From the NCBI GenBank assembly GCA_017431685.1, contig JAFRKO010000033.1, positions 1-64,000 of the forward strand: a DNA stretch of 64,000 nucleotides. Reading direction: 5' to 3'. Both the position numbers and the translations under genes were made by a program. This stretch comes from Mogibacterium sp. (GTDB lineage: Bacteria > Bacillota > Clostridia > Peptostreptococcales > Anaerovoracaceae). Shown here piece by piece: positions 9,701-19,800 of the stretch; the first letter of the stretch is position 1; every line of letters begins with the position of its first letter. The notes beneath the pieces are model-generated. The model was not told the DNA's origin. It saw only the letters and a list, made by a program, of their open reading frames with translations, and ran no database searches.

Positions 9701-12700
9701 CAATCACAGGCTATACATTTGTCAGACGTGATGACAGCGGCAGAACATTCAACTTCTACTATGACCGCGACAAGTTCAGCATTGATTACTACTATGGAAG
9801 CAGGAAGCTTGATACTATAAACAATGTCAAGTTTGATGCGAACATCAATAAGTCGCCATACGTCTGGACACCGACTGCTGTTCAGTGCGGAGTGGACAGC
9901 GACTACACTTTTGACGGATGGTATGCTGATTCCGGCTTGACGGCAAAATATACATTCTCGACAATGCCGGCATCAAACCTGGTGCTCTATGCAAAGTGGA
10001 ATGCTCCATCCTTCACTGTAAGCTTCGTAGATGGAGACGATCCGTCGAGCCAGCTGGCAGAAAGCCAGACAGTTAATAAGTATAGCAAGGCTCAGAAGCC
10101 GGAGAATCCGAGCAAAGCCGGATATACATTCGATGGCTGGTTCTCCTCGGCAGACGGAACTGATCTGTTTGACTGGAATACTCAGATCACTTCAGACACA
10201 ACAGTATATGCTCACTGGGTGCAGAATACACTGAGCTACACTGTAAAGTATGTTGATGAAGATGGTAATCCTGTTGCTGCAGAAAAGATCGTTTCGAACC
10301 CGAACTTCGTGATAGGTCAGGAAGTGACTGAGAGAGCGATCGCAGTGACCGGATACAGACCTGCTATGAACGAGGATACTCTGACGCTTTCCGGCGATGT
10401 CAGTGAAAATGTGATCACTTTCGTCTACAGCAAGAAATTAATAGAAACAACATATACTGTACACTACATAATCGATAATGATGAATACAGCGGAAACATC
10501 AAAGTAGCTGCTGACAAAACAAAAACGGTTTCAGGTGATGCAGCGTCTGTTGTAGAGAAAGCTGCAGCTGTAAATTACGAAATGCTTTATGCAGAGCATC
10601 CGGAACTGGCAGAGATCGAGTTCTATCCGGACAAGGTGGAAAAGACTCTCGTACTTACATCGGATGCAGAACAGAATGTTCTCACCTTCTACTACTCGAG
10701 CTTCAAGCATGCGACAGTAACGGTCCACTACGTTGATATGGAGGGTAATTCGATCCATGATCCGGAAGTCCATCAGTACAAAGTAGGTAAGACCTTCACG
10801 CTCAGCCGCACACCGATCGCTGGCTGGGAGCTGAGCAAAGCGGTTGTTGGAGCTTCACATACCGGTACAGAAGAAGCCGGTGCTGCATACAAGATCACAA
10901 ATGATGTGTGCGGGGACGGACTTGAGTTCACACTCGTATACAAAAAGAAGGCGACGATCACAGTTATCGGCGCAAGCAAGATGTATGACGGCGAAGCCCT
11001 TACACTTGCGGAAGAACTTGAAAATCAGGTTACAGTCGACGGACTCCTTGATGGACATTCGCTGAAATCAGTAGAGTACACATTTGCAAATGCTGATCCT
11101 GCTGGGAGCAACGGCAGAATCAATGCGGGCGTTACAACAGTTACTCCACATGATGCTGTGATCAACGGTGCAAGCAGTAATTACTACAGTGTACGTTATA
11201 TCAGCGGCACACTCGAAGTAACTAAGATCAACGTTACAGTCCGTATCGAGCCTGACCGCTGGACAGGCGAGGTGTACGACGGCAAGGAAAGAAAGGCAGG
11301 CTTCACAAACAGCAGCAAGGGCGTTGCAGATTACGTGATGATAAGCGATGCCGGATATGCCGGAAAATACCTTAATCAGATCTGGGCAAAGGTCAACAGT
11401 GCACCGGTCACAGGTTCCAACTACAGCAGCGTGACTCATGACAGCAGCGCACCTGGTTTAGGATATGTTGCTATCTCAAAGGCAGATGCAGGAGATTACA
11501 CATACAGTGTTGGTTTCACAGCAGCTATGCTTCCTGAGAACGACAACTACAGCGTTAACCTGTTTGTCCGTGAGGGACGTCTGCATATCCTCCCTGCACA
11601 GCTTACGATCGTTACACCTGATGACAGCAAGGCATATGACGGTACAGCTCTTAAAACTGAGCCTGGCGCTACTACGATCACCGGACTTGCTGATGGCGAT
11701 ACTCTCGGCATCGAAATGACAGGTGAGCAGACAGAAGTCGGATCAAGCAAAAACACATATGAGCCGATCTGGGCTGCAGATGGCAATGAGTACACAGCTA
11801 AATCAAGCAACTACGAAGTTTCGGATACACTCGGAACACTGACGGTAACTGCCGGACAGCTGAAGATTACTGTTAAGGATAAGAATTCCACTTATAACGG
11901 ACAGGATCAGAGCGGTCATGCTATTGATGGCTCGGTAACCGGAACAGGCAGCACAATTGAAACTGATGACTACATTATCGAAGGCCTTGCGAAAGGTCAG
12001 GTGCTGACAGTATCAGGTTATACACCATCAACAGGCAAAGCTGTAGGCACATATAATAACGGCAGTTTCGCAGGCGCTACGATCAGCGTAAAGGCCGGTG
12101 AAAAGGATGTAACCGGATTCTACGAGATCACAAAGACTCCTGGCGCACTGACTATAGTATCGCCTGATAAAGTAGTTGTAACAATCGTTGGTAAAAACAG
12201 CACAGATGCATACGACGGAAAAGAGCACTCAGTAAGCGGTTACACTGTAACGAGCAGCAACCCGCTGTACACAGAAGAAGACTTCGCATTCAGCGGAACA
12301 GCAAAAGCTGCAAGAACCGATGCCGGAACAACCAACATGGGACTTGCCGCAGAGCAGTTCACTAATACGAATGACAACTTTACGGATGTAACATTCGAGG
12401 TAACCGACGGTTTCCAGACGATTACACCGATCGACGTTACAGTCACTATCGTTGGCGCTAACAACACGACGGATTACGATGGCGAAGAGCATTCAGTCAG
12501 CGGCTACACAGCAAGCGCAAGCTCAGACCTGTACGATGTAAGCAAAGACTTCACATTCAGCGGAACAGCAGAAGCTGCAAGAACCGATGCCGGAACAACC
12601 AACATGGGACTTGCCGCAGAGCAGTTCGCTAACACAAACAAGAACTTCGCAAACGTAAAATTCGTGGTAACAGACGGTTATCAGAAGATCAATCCGATCG

Positions 12701-15700
12701 AAGTAACAGTCACTATCGTTGGTGCTAACAACACAGCGGACTACGACGGCAAAGAGCATTCAGTCAGCGGCTACACAGCAACTGCAAGCTCAGACCTGTA
12801 CGATGTAAACAAAGACTTCACATTCAACGGAACAGCAGCTGCTGCAAGAACAAATGTCGGCACAACCAACATGGGACTTGCTGCAGAGCAGTTCACTAAC
12901 ACAAACCAGAACTTCTCGAACGTAACATTCGAGGTGACAGACGGTTTCCAGACGATCGACCCGATCGAAGTAACAGTCACTATCGTTGGTGCCAGCAACG
13001 CTTCTGACTATGACGGAGCTGTTCATAAAGTTAATGGCTACACAGCAAGCGCAAGCACAGACCTGTATGATGTAGACAATGACTTCTCATTCGTCGGAAC
13101 AGCAGAAGCTGCAAGGACAAATGCCGGCACAACCAACATGGGACTTGCTGCAGATCAGTTCGTCAACACGAATAAGAACTTTACAAACGTAACATTCGAG
13201 GTGACAGACGGTTACCAGACGATCAACCCGATCGATGTAACAGTCACTATCATTGGTGCAAATAACACAACCAGCTACGATGGCGAAGAGCACTCAGTCA
13301 GCGGCTATACAGCAACTGCAAGCTCAAACCTGTATGATGTAAGCAAAGACTTCACATTCAGCGGAACAGCAGAAGCTGCAAGAACTAATGCAGGAACCAC
13401 CAACATGGGACTTGCTGCAGACCAGTTCGCTAACACAAACGATAATTTCGCAAACGTAACATTCGAGGTAACTGACGGTTACCAGACGATCGATCCGATC
13501 GATGTAACAGTTACAATCGTTGGTAATCACAACACTGCTACATTCGATGCAAATGAACACAAAGTAAGCGGTTACACTGTAGAAATCGGCAACCCGCTGT
13601 ACAAGGAGTCTTACTTCACATTCAGCGGAACAGCAGAAGCTGCAAGGACGGATGTCGGTACAACCAACATGGGACTTGCTGCAGACCAGTTCGCTAATAA
13701 GAATGATAACTTCGCAAACGTAACATTCAATGTAACAGACGGTTACCAGGCTATTACTCCTGTAGATGAAGTTGTAGTAACAATCGTTGGTAAAAACAAC
13801 ACAACAGCATACGATGGAGCTGAGCACAAAGTAAGCGGTTACTCTGTAGAAGTCAGCAATCCGCTGTACAAAGAGTCTTACTTCACATTCAGCGGAACAG
13901 CAGAAGCTGCAAGGACTGATGCAGGCACAACCAACATGGGACTTGCTGCAGATCAGTTCGCTAACACAAGTAAGAACTTCGCAAAAGTAACATTCAACGT
14001 AACAGACGGTTACCAGACTGTAACTCCGATCAACGTCTCAGTCACGATCGTTGGTAACAACAGCACAAATGACTATGACGGAACTGAGCACAAGGTAAAC
14101 GGCTACAAAGTTGAGAGCAGCAACCCGCTGTACAAAGAGTCTTACTTCACATTCAGCGGAACAGCAGAAGCTGCAAGGACTGATGCAGGCACAACCAACA
14201 TGGGACTTGTTGCAGATCAGTTCGCTAATACGAACAAGAACTTCGCAACAGTAACATTTAACGTAACAGATGGTTATCAGACGATCAATCCAATCGTTGC
14301 AACGGTTAAGATCGTCGGTGCAAACAACACTTCGGTCTATGACGGAAATGTTCACACGGTTAACGGCTACACAGCAACTGCAAGCACTGATCTCTTCGAT
14401 GTAAACAAAGATATCGGGTTCAGCGGCAACGCTTCTGCAAGCAGAGTAAATGCTGGTACAACCACGATGAATCTTGCTGCAGGTCAGTTCAGCAACAAGA
14501 GCGGGAACTTCAAGAGCGTAACGTTCGAAGTGACTGACGGATATCAGACGATCAGCAAAAAAGCTCTGACAATCACAGCTGCAAGTGCAAAGAAGGTCTA
14601 TGACGGAACTGCGCTTGTAAAGAAAGAGGTAACAGAAGACTATAAGGCAGGTCTCACAGAAGGAGACAAGCTGGATGCCATCACGGTTACCGGTTCTCAG
14701 ACTCTGGTTGGCGAGAGCAACAACGTTCCAAGCGGTGCTAAGATAGTAAATGTGCCTGGACTCGATGTCACAGACAACTATGAGATCACTTACAAGAACG
14801 GTAAGCTGAAAGTTACAGACGGTACAAACCCTGACGATCCTACACCGGTACCTGATGATAAGGTAGTTACCAAGAATAGTGAGGGTGACGTAAAATACCA
14901 TGTTGGCGACACAGTTACATGGACTATCTGGGTCAAGAACATCTATGACGAGACAAAGACTCTCACAGTCACAGAGAAGGCAGGCGTCACACTGAGCAGC
15001 TATCCTGCAACACTCGCAGCAGGACAGGAAGTCACTATCACAGCTACACACGTTGTAACAGCAGCAGATGTTAAAGCTGGTGGATTCACAAACGAAGTAA
15101 CAGCTAAGCTGGGCGATCTTGAGAAGCGTGGCGATGACACAGTCGAGACAGAACCAATCAAGATCACAATCACAGCTGCAAGCGACAAAAAGGTCTATGA
15201 CGGAAAGCCTCTGAGAAACGATGGCTACGAGCTCACAGCAGGCAAACTGGGAAGCGGTAACAAGATCGATTCCGTGAAGGTTACAGGAAGCCAGACTCTG
15301 GTAGGCTCAAGCGCAAACGTTCCAAGCAATGCTAAGATCGTTAACGCAGCAGACGGAGACGTCACAGACGCATACGATATCACTTATGTAAACGGAACAC
15401 TGAAGGTCACAGATGGAACAAACCCTGATGATCCTGCACCGGTACCTGATGACAAGGTAGTTAACAAGTCGAGCAAGAGCGGCGCTAAATACCGCGTAGG
15501 CGAGACGATCGAGTGGACGATCACAGTCAAGAACATCTATGACGAAGAAAAGACTCTGACAGTAACAGAGCAGGCTGGCGTTGAGCTTGGTTCTTACCCT
15601 GCATCACTCGCAGCAGGCGAAGAGGTTACTATCACAGCTACACATGTTGTAACATCAGCAGACGTTGCAGCAGGAAGCTACAGGAACGACGTTACTGCTA

Positions 15701-16629
15701 AGCTCGGAGATCTGACAAAGAACGGAGACGATACAGTAACGACAGGAAAACTCGCTATCACTATCACTGCCGGAAGCGGACGCAAAGTATATGACGGAAC
15801 TCCTCTGAGAGTAAAGAAATATAAAATGACAGACGGCGAACTGGCAGACGGAGACAGCATCGAAAGCGTAAAAATCACCGGAAGACGTACAGCAGTAGGC
15901 AAGAGCAAAAACGTTCCGAGCGACGCGAAGATCGTTAATGCAGCAGGCGAGGATGTAACTGCAGCGTATGACATCACTTATGTGAATGGTACACTGAGAG
16001 TTACTGCCGTTGACGAAGAACCTACTCCGGCTCCTGCACCTGACAACAATAACGGCAACCCGGGCGGCGGCGGCAACCCAGGTGGCGGCGGTAACCCAGG
16101 TGGCGGCGGCACTGTAGTACCGGTAGATCCTGACGGTGTTGACGGCGAAGTAATTCCTGATGAACCTGCACCTGAAGCAGAACCAGAACCTGAAGCAGAA
16201 ATCGACATTCCTGAACCGGCTACACCGCTCGCAGAAGGAACATGGGCTCTGATCAACCTGATTAGCGCAATCGTGACAGCCCTCGGAGCAGCCATTGCAC
16301 TCTTCCGCAAGAAAGAGGAAGAAGATGAGGAAGAAGATGGCGATGATGCTCAGAAGAACATGGACAAGGCTGAGGACGAAGAAGATGAGGAAGACAACAG
16401 AGGCAAGAAGATGCTTGCGGCTAAGATCGCAGGAGCAGTTGCCGGAGTTGCCGCACCGATCACATTCATCCTTACTGAGGACATGAGCCTGCCAATGGCA
16501 ATGATCGACAAGTGGACACTCCTCATGCTCATCATGCTGGCAGCACAGGTAGTTGCAGCAGTACTCAACAAAAGGGCATCGAAACTCGATGACGAAGAAG
16601 AAGAGGAAGCTGAAGCAGCAGCTAACTAA
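6736..16629 (+). CDS. Giant repeat surface adhesin with InlB-type, MBG-type and DUF11-like domains
   Basis: The protein has 3297 residues. The start has AAGAAAGGAG upstream and a signal peptide ending YAFADD. Layout: an Ala/Glu-rich low-complexity stalk (35-255); InlB B-repeat and MucBP-like modules (about 256-1410; motifs such as GYVFEGWY and TTLYAKW); MBG-like domains (about 1410-1810, YDG motifs); nine 89-residue repeats (about 1813-2609); three further MBG-like units (KKVYDGT style) alternating with two DUF11-like domains (2610-3090); a Gly/Pro-rich linker (about 3096-3140); then a helix, a strongly acidic segment and two more helices ending in an acidic tail. There is no LPXTG. It probably mediates adhesion to a host or bacterial surface. 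It stands alone between a regulated promoter and a terminator. Confidence 0.85.
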   Translation: MKKKPSLKRFISFLLCAAMVFTYMPSTFFYAFADDGTAESNPSVEQPDTAPASAKEKNDGAEKDAPDTTVTEAKSEPEPVAVREEPVVVPKETVTSEPEASGNETRAGPAEEAKKEQAVEETVNDAPATEAKNEAAENAETKAEEEPVLRSEGSEAAEENVKTEETVEAAETANAGEAVETAETANAGEAAKAENATKAEEAVEAAETANAGEAAKAENATKAEEAAKTENAAKTDESDKDKKDAEEPKEKEEEVKTYKVTFYDRDADVYKIVKVEEGKAIGSAMPSVIARPDYKAYWAIGTIVPGSQGPQIKVTGSRIDSSYVPKADTEVVPDYDQISFTVKFYKNEEKTEILETKKVTADSNYSVNDIPKVPAREGHSGKWFYSGGNFDNTVSVDRDTEVWPVYDQSIFHVTFKVEGEEYQKDTYYSGDRLTLPSAPVVEGKDFEGWYAGDNKYEGGEEVNSDLTLVAKFKNQFNVIFVVEKEGQDLERLTQYFRSEGEAIGTMPEDPFIAGMIFTKWVDEAGKEVTADTVVKGDMLVKAEFIAIDVYTVTAEYFYLNDSGEEVIFNTDVTEIEADDLPYTITAPSTTQTSGDEVAGSPIYYPETPVVEITTDDFKDSDKCTVRFKYVAYTALYDTVYMLKDLEGEGYTEIPGSRVSDIRGVLNSYVTPEVKTFDFAVLELAEGANIETSGQDGQPKQELKVYYTRKNFQLTYETNGGSYVAGKTAPYGASVALPANNPTKEGYVFEGWYSDAELNERVTGSVTLNEDTTLYAKWTGARVNYTIVYMFEKYNDTGTASSYVYDNSRNGSGNVGTTVRANSAPAITRTGWEADTDKNAASSVVIAADGSSVLYVYYKLRTYTLSFNRDGVGWIIRPNGTTTTGTYSFTTKIGEDISSKWPSADSNNWYFTGWQKNGQGTRYITKQLIMNTELLPTNGTSVTYYADWVYDANQYTVNYYFQNADDNGYTRSETYSQTYYSNSNGLNPKTITGYTFVRRDDSGRTFNFYYDRDKFSIDYYYGSRKLDTINNVKFDANINKSPYVWTPTAVQCGVDSDYTFDGWYADSGLTAKYTFSTMPASNLVLYAKWNAPSFTVSFVDGDDPSSQLAESQTVNKYSKAQKPENPSKAGYTFDGWFSSADGTDLFDWNTQITSDTTVYAHWVQNTLSYTVKYVDEDGNPVAAEKIVSNPNFVIGQEVTERAIAVTGYRPAMNEDTLTLSGDVSENVITFVYSKKLIETTYTVHYIIDNDEYSGNIKVAADKTKTVSGDAASVVEKAAAVNYEMLYAEHPELAEIEFYPDKVEKTLVLTSDAEQNVLTFYYSSFKHATVTVHYVDMEGNSIHDPEVHQYKVGKTFTLSRTPIAGWELSKAVVGASHTGTEEAGAAYKITNDVCGDGLEFTLVYKKKATITVIGASKMYDGEALTLAEELENQVTVDGLLDGHSLKSVEYTFANADPAGSNGRINAGVTTVTPHDAVINGASSNYYSVRYISGTLEVTKINVTVRIEPDRWTGEVYDGKERKAGFTNSSKGVADYVMISDAGYAGKYLNQIWAKVNSAPVTGSNYSSVTHDSSAPGLGYVAISKADAGDYTYSVGFTAAMLPENDNYSVNLFVREGRLHILPAQLTIVTPDDSKAYDGTALKTEPGATTITGLADGDTLGIEMTGEQTEVGSSKNTYEPIWAADGNEYTAKSSNYEVSDTLGTLTVTAGQLKITVKDKNSTYNGQDQSGHAIDGSVTGTGSTIETDDYIIEGLAKGQVLTVSGYTPSTGKAVGTYNNGSFAGATISVKAGEKDVTGFYEITKTPGALTIVSPDKVVVTIVGKNSTDAYDGKEHSVSGYTVTSSNPLYTEEDFAFSGTAKAARTDAGTTNMGLAAEQFTNTNDNFTDVTFEVTDGFQTITPIDVTVTIVGANNTTDYDGEEHSVSGYTASASSDLYDVSKDFTFSGTAEAARTDAGTTNMGLAAEQFANTNKNFANVKFVVTDGYQKINPIEVTVTIVGANNTADYDGKEHSVSGYTATASSDLYDVNKDFTFNGTAAAARTNVGTTNMGLAAEQFTNTNQNFSNVTFEVTDGFQTIDPIEVTVTIVGASNASDYDGAVHKVNGYTASASTDLYDVDNDFSFVGTAEAARTNAGTTNMGLAADQFVNTNKNFTNVTFEVTDGYQTINPIDVTVTIIGANNTTSYDGEEHSVSGYTATASSNLYDVSKDFTFSGTAEAARTNAGTTNMGLAADQFANTNDNFANVTFEVTDGYQTIDPIDVTVTIVGNHNTATFDANEHKVSGYTVEIGNPLYKESYFTFSGTAEAARTDVGTTNMGLAADQFANKNDNFANVTFNVTDGYQAITPVDEVVVTIVGKNNTTAYDGAEHKVSGYSVEVSNPLYKESYFTFSGTAEAARTDAGTTNMGLAADQFANTSKNFAKVTFNVTDGYQTVTPINVSVTIVGNNSTNDYDGTEHKVNGYKVESSNPLYKESYFTFSGTAEAARTDAGTTNMGLVADQFANTNKNFATVTFNVTDGYQTINPIVATVKIVGANNTSVYDGNVHTVNGYTATASTDLFDVNKDIGFSGNASASRVNAGTTTMNLAAGQFSNKSGNFKSVTFEVTDGYQTISKKALTITAASAKKVYDGTALVKKEVTEDYKAGLTEGDKLDAITVTGSQTLVGESNNVPSGAKIVNVPGLDVTDNYEITYKNGKLKVTDGTNPDDPTPVPDDKVVTKNSEGDVKYHVGDTVTWTIWVKNIYDETKTLTVTEKAGVTLSSYPATLAAGQEVTITATHVVTAADVKAGGFTNEVTAKLGDLEKRGDDTVETEPIKITITAASDKKVYDGKPLRNDGYELTAGKLGSGNKIDSVKVTGSQTLVGSSANVPSNAKIVNAADGDVTDAYDITYVNGTLKVTDGTNPDDPAPVPDDKVVNKSSKSGAKYRVGETIEWTITVKNIYDEEKTLTVTEQAGVELGSYPASLAAGEEVTITATHVVTSADVAAGSYRNDVTAKLGDLTKNGDDTVTTGKLAITITAGSGRKVYDGTPLRVKKYKMTDGELADGDSIESVKITGRRTAVGKSKNVPSDAKIVNAAGEDVTAAYDITYVNGTLRVTAVDEEPTPAPAPDNNNGNPGGGGNPGGGGNPGGGGTVVPVDPDGVDGEVIPDEPAPEAEPEPEAEIDIPEPATPLAEGTWALINLISAIVTALGAAIALFRKKEEEDEEEDGDDAQKNMDKAEDEEDEEDNRGKKMLAAKIAGAVAGVAAPITFILTEDMSLPMAMIDKWTLLMLIMLAAQVVAAVLNKRASKLDDEEEEEAEAAAN
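7231..7435 (+). repeat. In-frame tandem repeats coding for an Ala/Glu-rich stalk
   Basis: Units coding EAAETANAGEA and AAKAENATKAEEA recur, including two near-exact copies about 66 bp apart. Unit lengths are multiples of three, so copy-number changes would alter stalk length without breaking the frame. Confidence 0.8.
12172..14560 (+). repeat. Nine tandem ~267-bp repeats within the giant adhesin
   Basis: Each unit codes about 89 residues starting VTVTIVGxNNT and containing YDG, FSGTAEAARTDAGTTNMGL and VTDGYQTI. Long stretches are nearly identical in DNA between units, which points to recent duplication or gene conversion. Units 6-8 form a subgroup (NPLYKESYFTF) against units 2-5 (DLYDVxKDFTF). 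The ninth is the most divergent. Confidence 0.85.
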
Positions 16630-16649
16630 AAGACAAACTAATACTTTGT

Positions 16650-16685
16650 AACGGACAGGAGCCTCAGGGCTCCTGTTTCCGTTTT
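16650..16685 (+). terminator. Intrinsic terminator of the giant adhesin gene
   Basis: Perfect 9-bp stem ACAGGAGCC (16655-16663) / GGCTCCTGT (16668-16676) with a TCAG loop, followed by TTCCGTTTT. Confidence 0.85.
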
Positions 16686-16770
16686 ACCTGATTAAAGTAT
16701 TCCGGGGCAAATAATTGGGTGGAATCTGACATGTTATCTATGATAGAGTTACTGTATCAATTGCTTACAA

Positions 16771-16790
16771 TTTGAGCGCATATGCTCAAA
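16771..16790. promoter_or_regulatory. Inverted repeat upstream of the c-di-GMP protein gene
   Basis: TTTGAGC and GCTCAAA flank a 6-base centre (GCATAT), 43 bp before the start codon. It could be an operator or a leader hairpin. No GEMM-type c-di-GMP riboswitch motif is visible in the 16686-16832 leader. Confidence 0.35.
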
Positions 16791-16832
16791 CCGGTATTTC
16801 ATTCGCAAATAATGATTACAAAGGAGACCGAA

Positions 16833-19800
16833 ATGCTTGACGACACAAGGGGGATGCATTCGATTGACAGAAAAAGACTGATTCTGATCGCAGACGATGA
16901 GCCGATCAACCGGGAGATACTCCGTGAGATGCTCAAAGAGGACTACGAGATCCTTTTTGCCTGCGACGGTGAAGAAACTCTGAATATGATGAGGATGCAT
17001 CAGACTACACTTTCGCTGGTCCTCCTCGATATAATGATGCCGGTCATGACGGGTCTGGATGTTCTGAGGACCACCAGAACTGACGCTGTATTATCAAGGA
17101 TCCCTATCATTGTGATGACAGGTGAGAAGGACGCGGAGATAGAAAGCCTGGAGCTGGGAGCGATCGACTTCATACCTAAGCCATACCCTGCACTCGGTGT
17201 TGTACTTGCGCGTGTAAGGCGTACTATAGAGCTGATGGAAGACCGCGGAATTATCGAGTCCGCGGAGAGAGATGTGCTGACCGGTCTGTATAACAAAGAA
17301 TTTTTCTACAGCTATGTAGCACAGATGGATCAGTTTCATGATGCGGATGAAATGGATGCGGTGCTTCTTGATATCAACCACTTCCATCTGGTCAACGACC
17401 GTTACGGAAAAGCTTACGGCGATCTTGTGCTGACAAGGCTCGGCAATACTATAAGGGAGATCGCGAAGGAGAGCGGAGGAATCGCCTGCCGCAAAGGCGG
17501 CGACACGTCCATGCTTTATATTCCTCACCGTGAGGATTATGAAGAACTTATGGTGCGTCTTGCAGACAGCCTCAGGGATATCGAGTATGGAGACAGCAGG
17601 ATCCATCTCCGTGCGGGTGTTTATCCGCGTGCCGACAAAACGATCGATCCGCAGCGGCGTTTTGACCGCGCCAAAATGGCAGCTGATACTGTCAGAGAGA
17701 ACTTTGCAAAAAATATTGGATACTATGATGTGGAGTTTCATGAAAGACAGCTTTATGCAGAGCAGCTGATCGAGGAGTTTTCCGCAGCGGTCAGCCAGAA
17801 TCAGTTTCAGGTATACTATCAGCCAAAATTCGACATCAGGCCTGATGTGCCGGTGCTTGCAAGTGCTGAAGCGCTGGTGCGCTGGGTTCATCCTGAACTC
17901 GGCATGATCAGTCCCGGCTCTTTCATACCACTGTTTGAAGAAAACGGTCTTATACAGAAACTTGATCAGTATGTATGGGAAGAGACTGCCAGACAAATAC
18001 GCGACTGGAAGGACAGGCTGGGATTCTCGATCCCTGTATCGGTCAATGTTTCAAGAATCGATCTGTTTGATCCCGATCTGGAGAAAACACTGCAGGATGT
18101 GCTTGATAAGTATTCTCTGAGCGGAGAAGAATTCCTGCTTGAGGTCACGGAATCAGCTTATACTGAGGACTCGAATTATGTCATCAGCAAGGTGGAGAAG
18201 CTACGCCGCTTAGGTTTCCGTATCGAGATGGATGATTTCGGCACGGGATATTCGTCGCTCCATATGGTTTCTGCGCTTCCTATAGACGCGATGAAGCTTG
18301 ATCTTAAATTCGTTCATGATGCTTTCAGAAAGGGCGGCAATACGCACATGATGGAAGTAATCATCGGTATCGCGGATTATCTTTCCGTGCCGGTAATTGC
18401 AGAAGGCGTAGAGACAGAGGAGCAGCTGCGTGCATTGAAAATATTGGGGTGTGATCTTGTTCAGGGATATTTCTTCTCAAAACCTGTACCGGCCTGGGAG
18501 TTCGAACCCTTTATACTTCAGAGAAAAGAAGCTGAATATGAAAAACAGGCAGCGGAAGCTTCAGCTCTGCAGCTCGATGACATAATTGAGATACACGAAG
18601 AATTTAAAGAGGAAACGGATGGCGAGATCAAACTTGAAAAGGCTATAGCCGAAGAGGCTGAAGGCGATAAGACAGATCCGGACGCCCTGAAAGAAGAGAA
18701 GCCGGGACTTCACCTCAGGACTGCGTCTATCTTCTTCGCATTACTGGCTCTCGTTGCAGCTGTTGCACTTATGGTTACAGAAGTTTCCGTGTCAAACGGC
18801 TACCAGAAGATGAAGCTGGCCAGCGACCGCTATATCGAGGCACAGATTGCTGCTACGGATATGGAGGCCGGCTCAGACTACCTGACGGATCGCGTGAGGT
18901 GTTTTGTGGTAACCGGAGAGATACAGTATCTGAATGATTTCTATGAAGAGGTCCATGAGGTAGGAAGGCGCGACAAGGCGGTAATGAGCCTTGAAGAGCT
19001 TCTGAACGGAGAGAGCAGCACAGCTCTTGAGAATCTGAACGCCGCTCTGGCCCTGTCAAACGAGCTGATCGGCTATGAGGACAAGGCCATGCGGCTTATG
19101 ATAGAAGCTGGTGACTACGATCCTGCAGATATTCCTGAGGATCTCGCTAAGGTGACTCTGTCAGAAGAGGAAAGGTCAATGACTCGTTCAGAGATGAGAG
19201 AAGCCGCCAAGAATCTGGTGTTTGACAACAGTTACATGCACTACAAGGACCGGATCCGCGAGAACGTAAGACTTTGCACCCAGTCGCTTATCCGCTCTTC
19301 AAGTCAGGAGCTTGAGAAAGCGTCAGCGCAGCTGACGGTGCTGATTCGTATACAGACTGTTATGACACTCGTTTTCCTGCTGGTAGTGCTGGGATTCATA
19401 GTTATGATAACTGCTATGATAAGAAGACCTCTTACACAAATAGTAGCACATATGCAGAATCACGAGATGGTGCCTCCTAGCGGCGTGGAGGAGCTCCGCT
19501 TCGTAACTCGTACGTATAACAGGATACTTGAGGAAAACAATGCTGCCCGTGAAAAACTGAGCCATGAGGCCTCTCACGATGCCCTCACAGGTCTTTACAA
19601 CAGGGGCGCTTATGACCTGTGGATGAGCAATGCTGATACCGAGCACATCGCCCTGCTGCTGGTAGACGTAGATTATTTCAAGTCGGTCAATGACACTTAC
19701 GGCCATGCTGTCGGTGACCGTGTGCTGAAACGTGTAGCGGAGATACTGAAGAACAGCTTCCGTTCGGTGGATATAATCTGCAGGATCGGCGGTGACGAAT

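Noticed and set aside
10031..15188. Many long reading frames on the other strand and other phases within the giant adhesin
   Set aside because: They mirror the repeats of the adhesin, have no ribosome sites and repeat the same Cys/Val-rich composition; they are shadows.
16686..16832. A c-di-GMP (GEMM) riboswitch in the leader of the c-di-GMP gene
   Set aside because: None of the conserved core sequence of GEMM-I is present.
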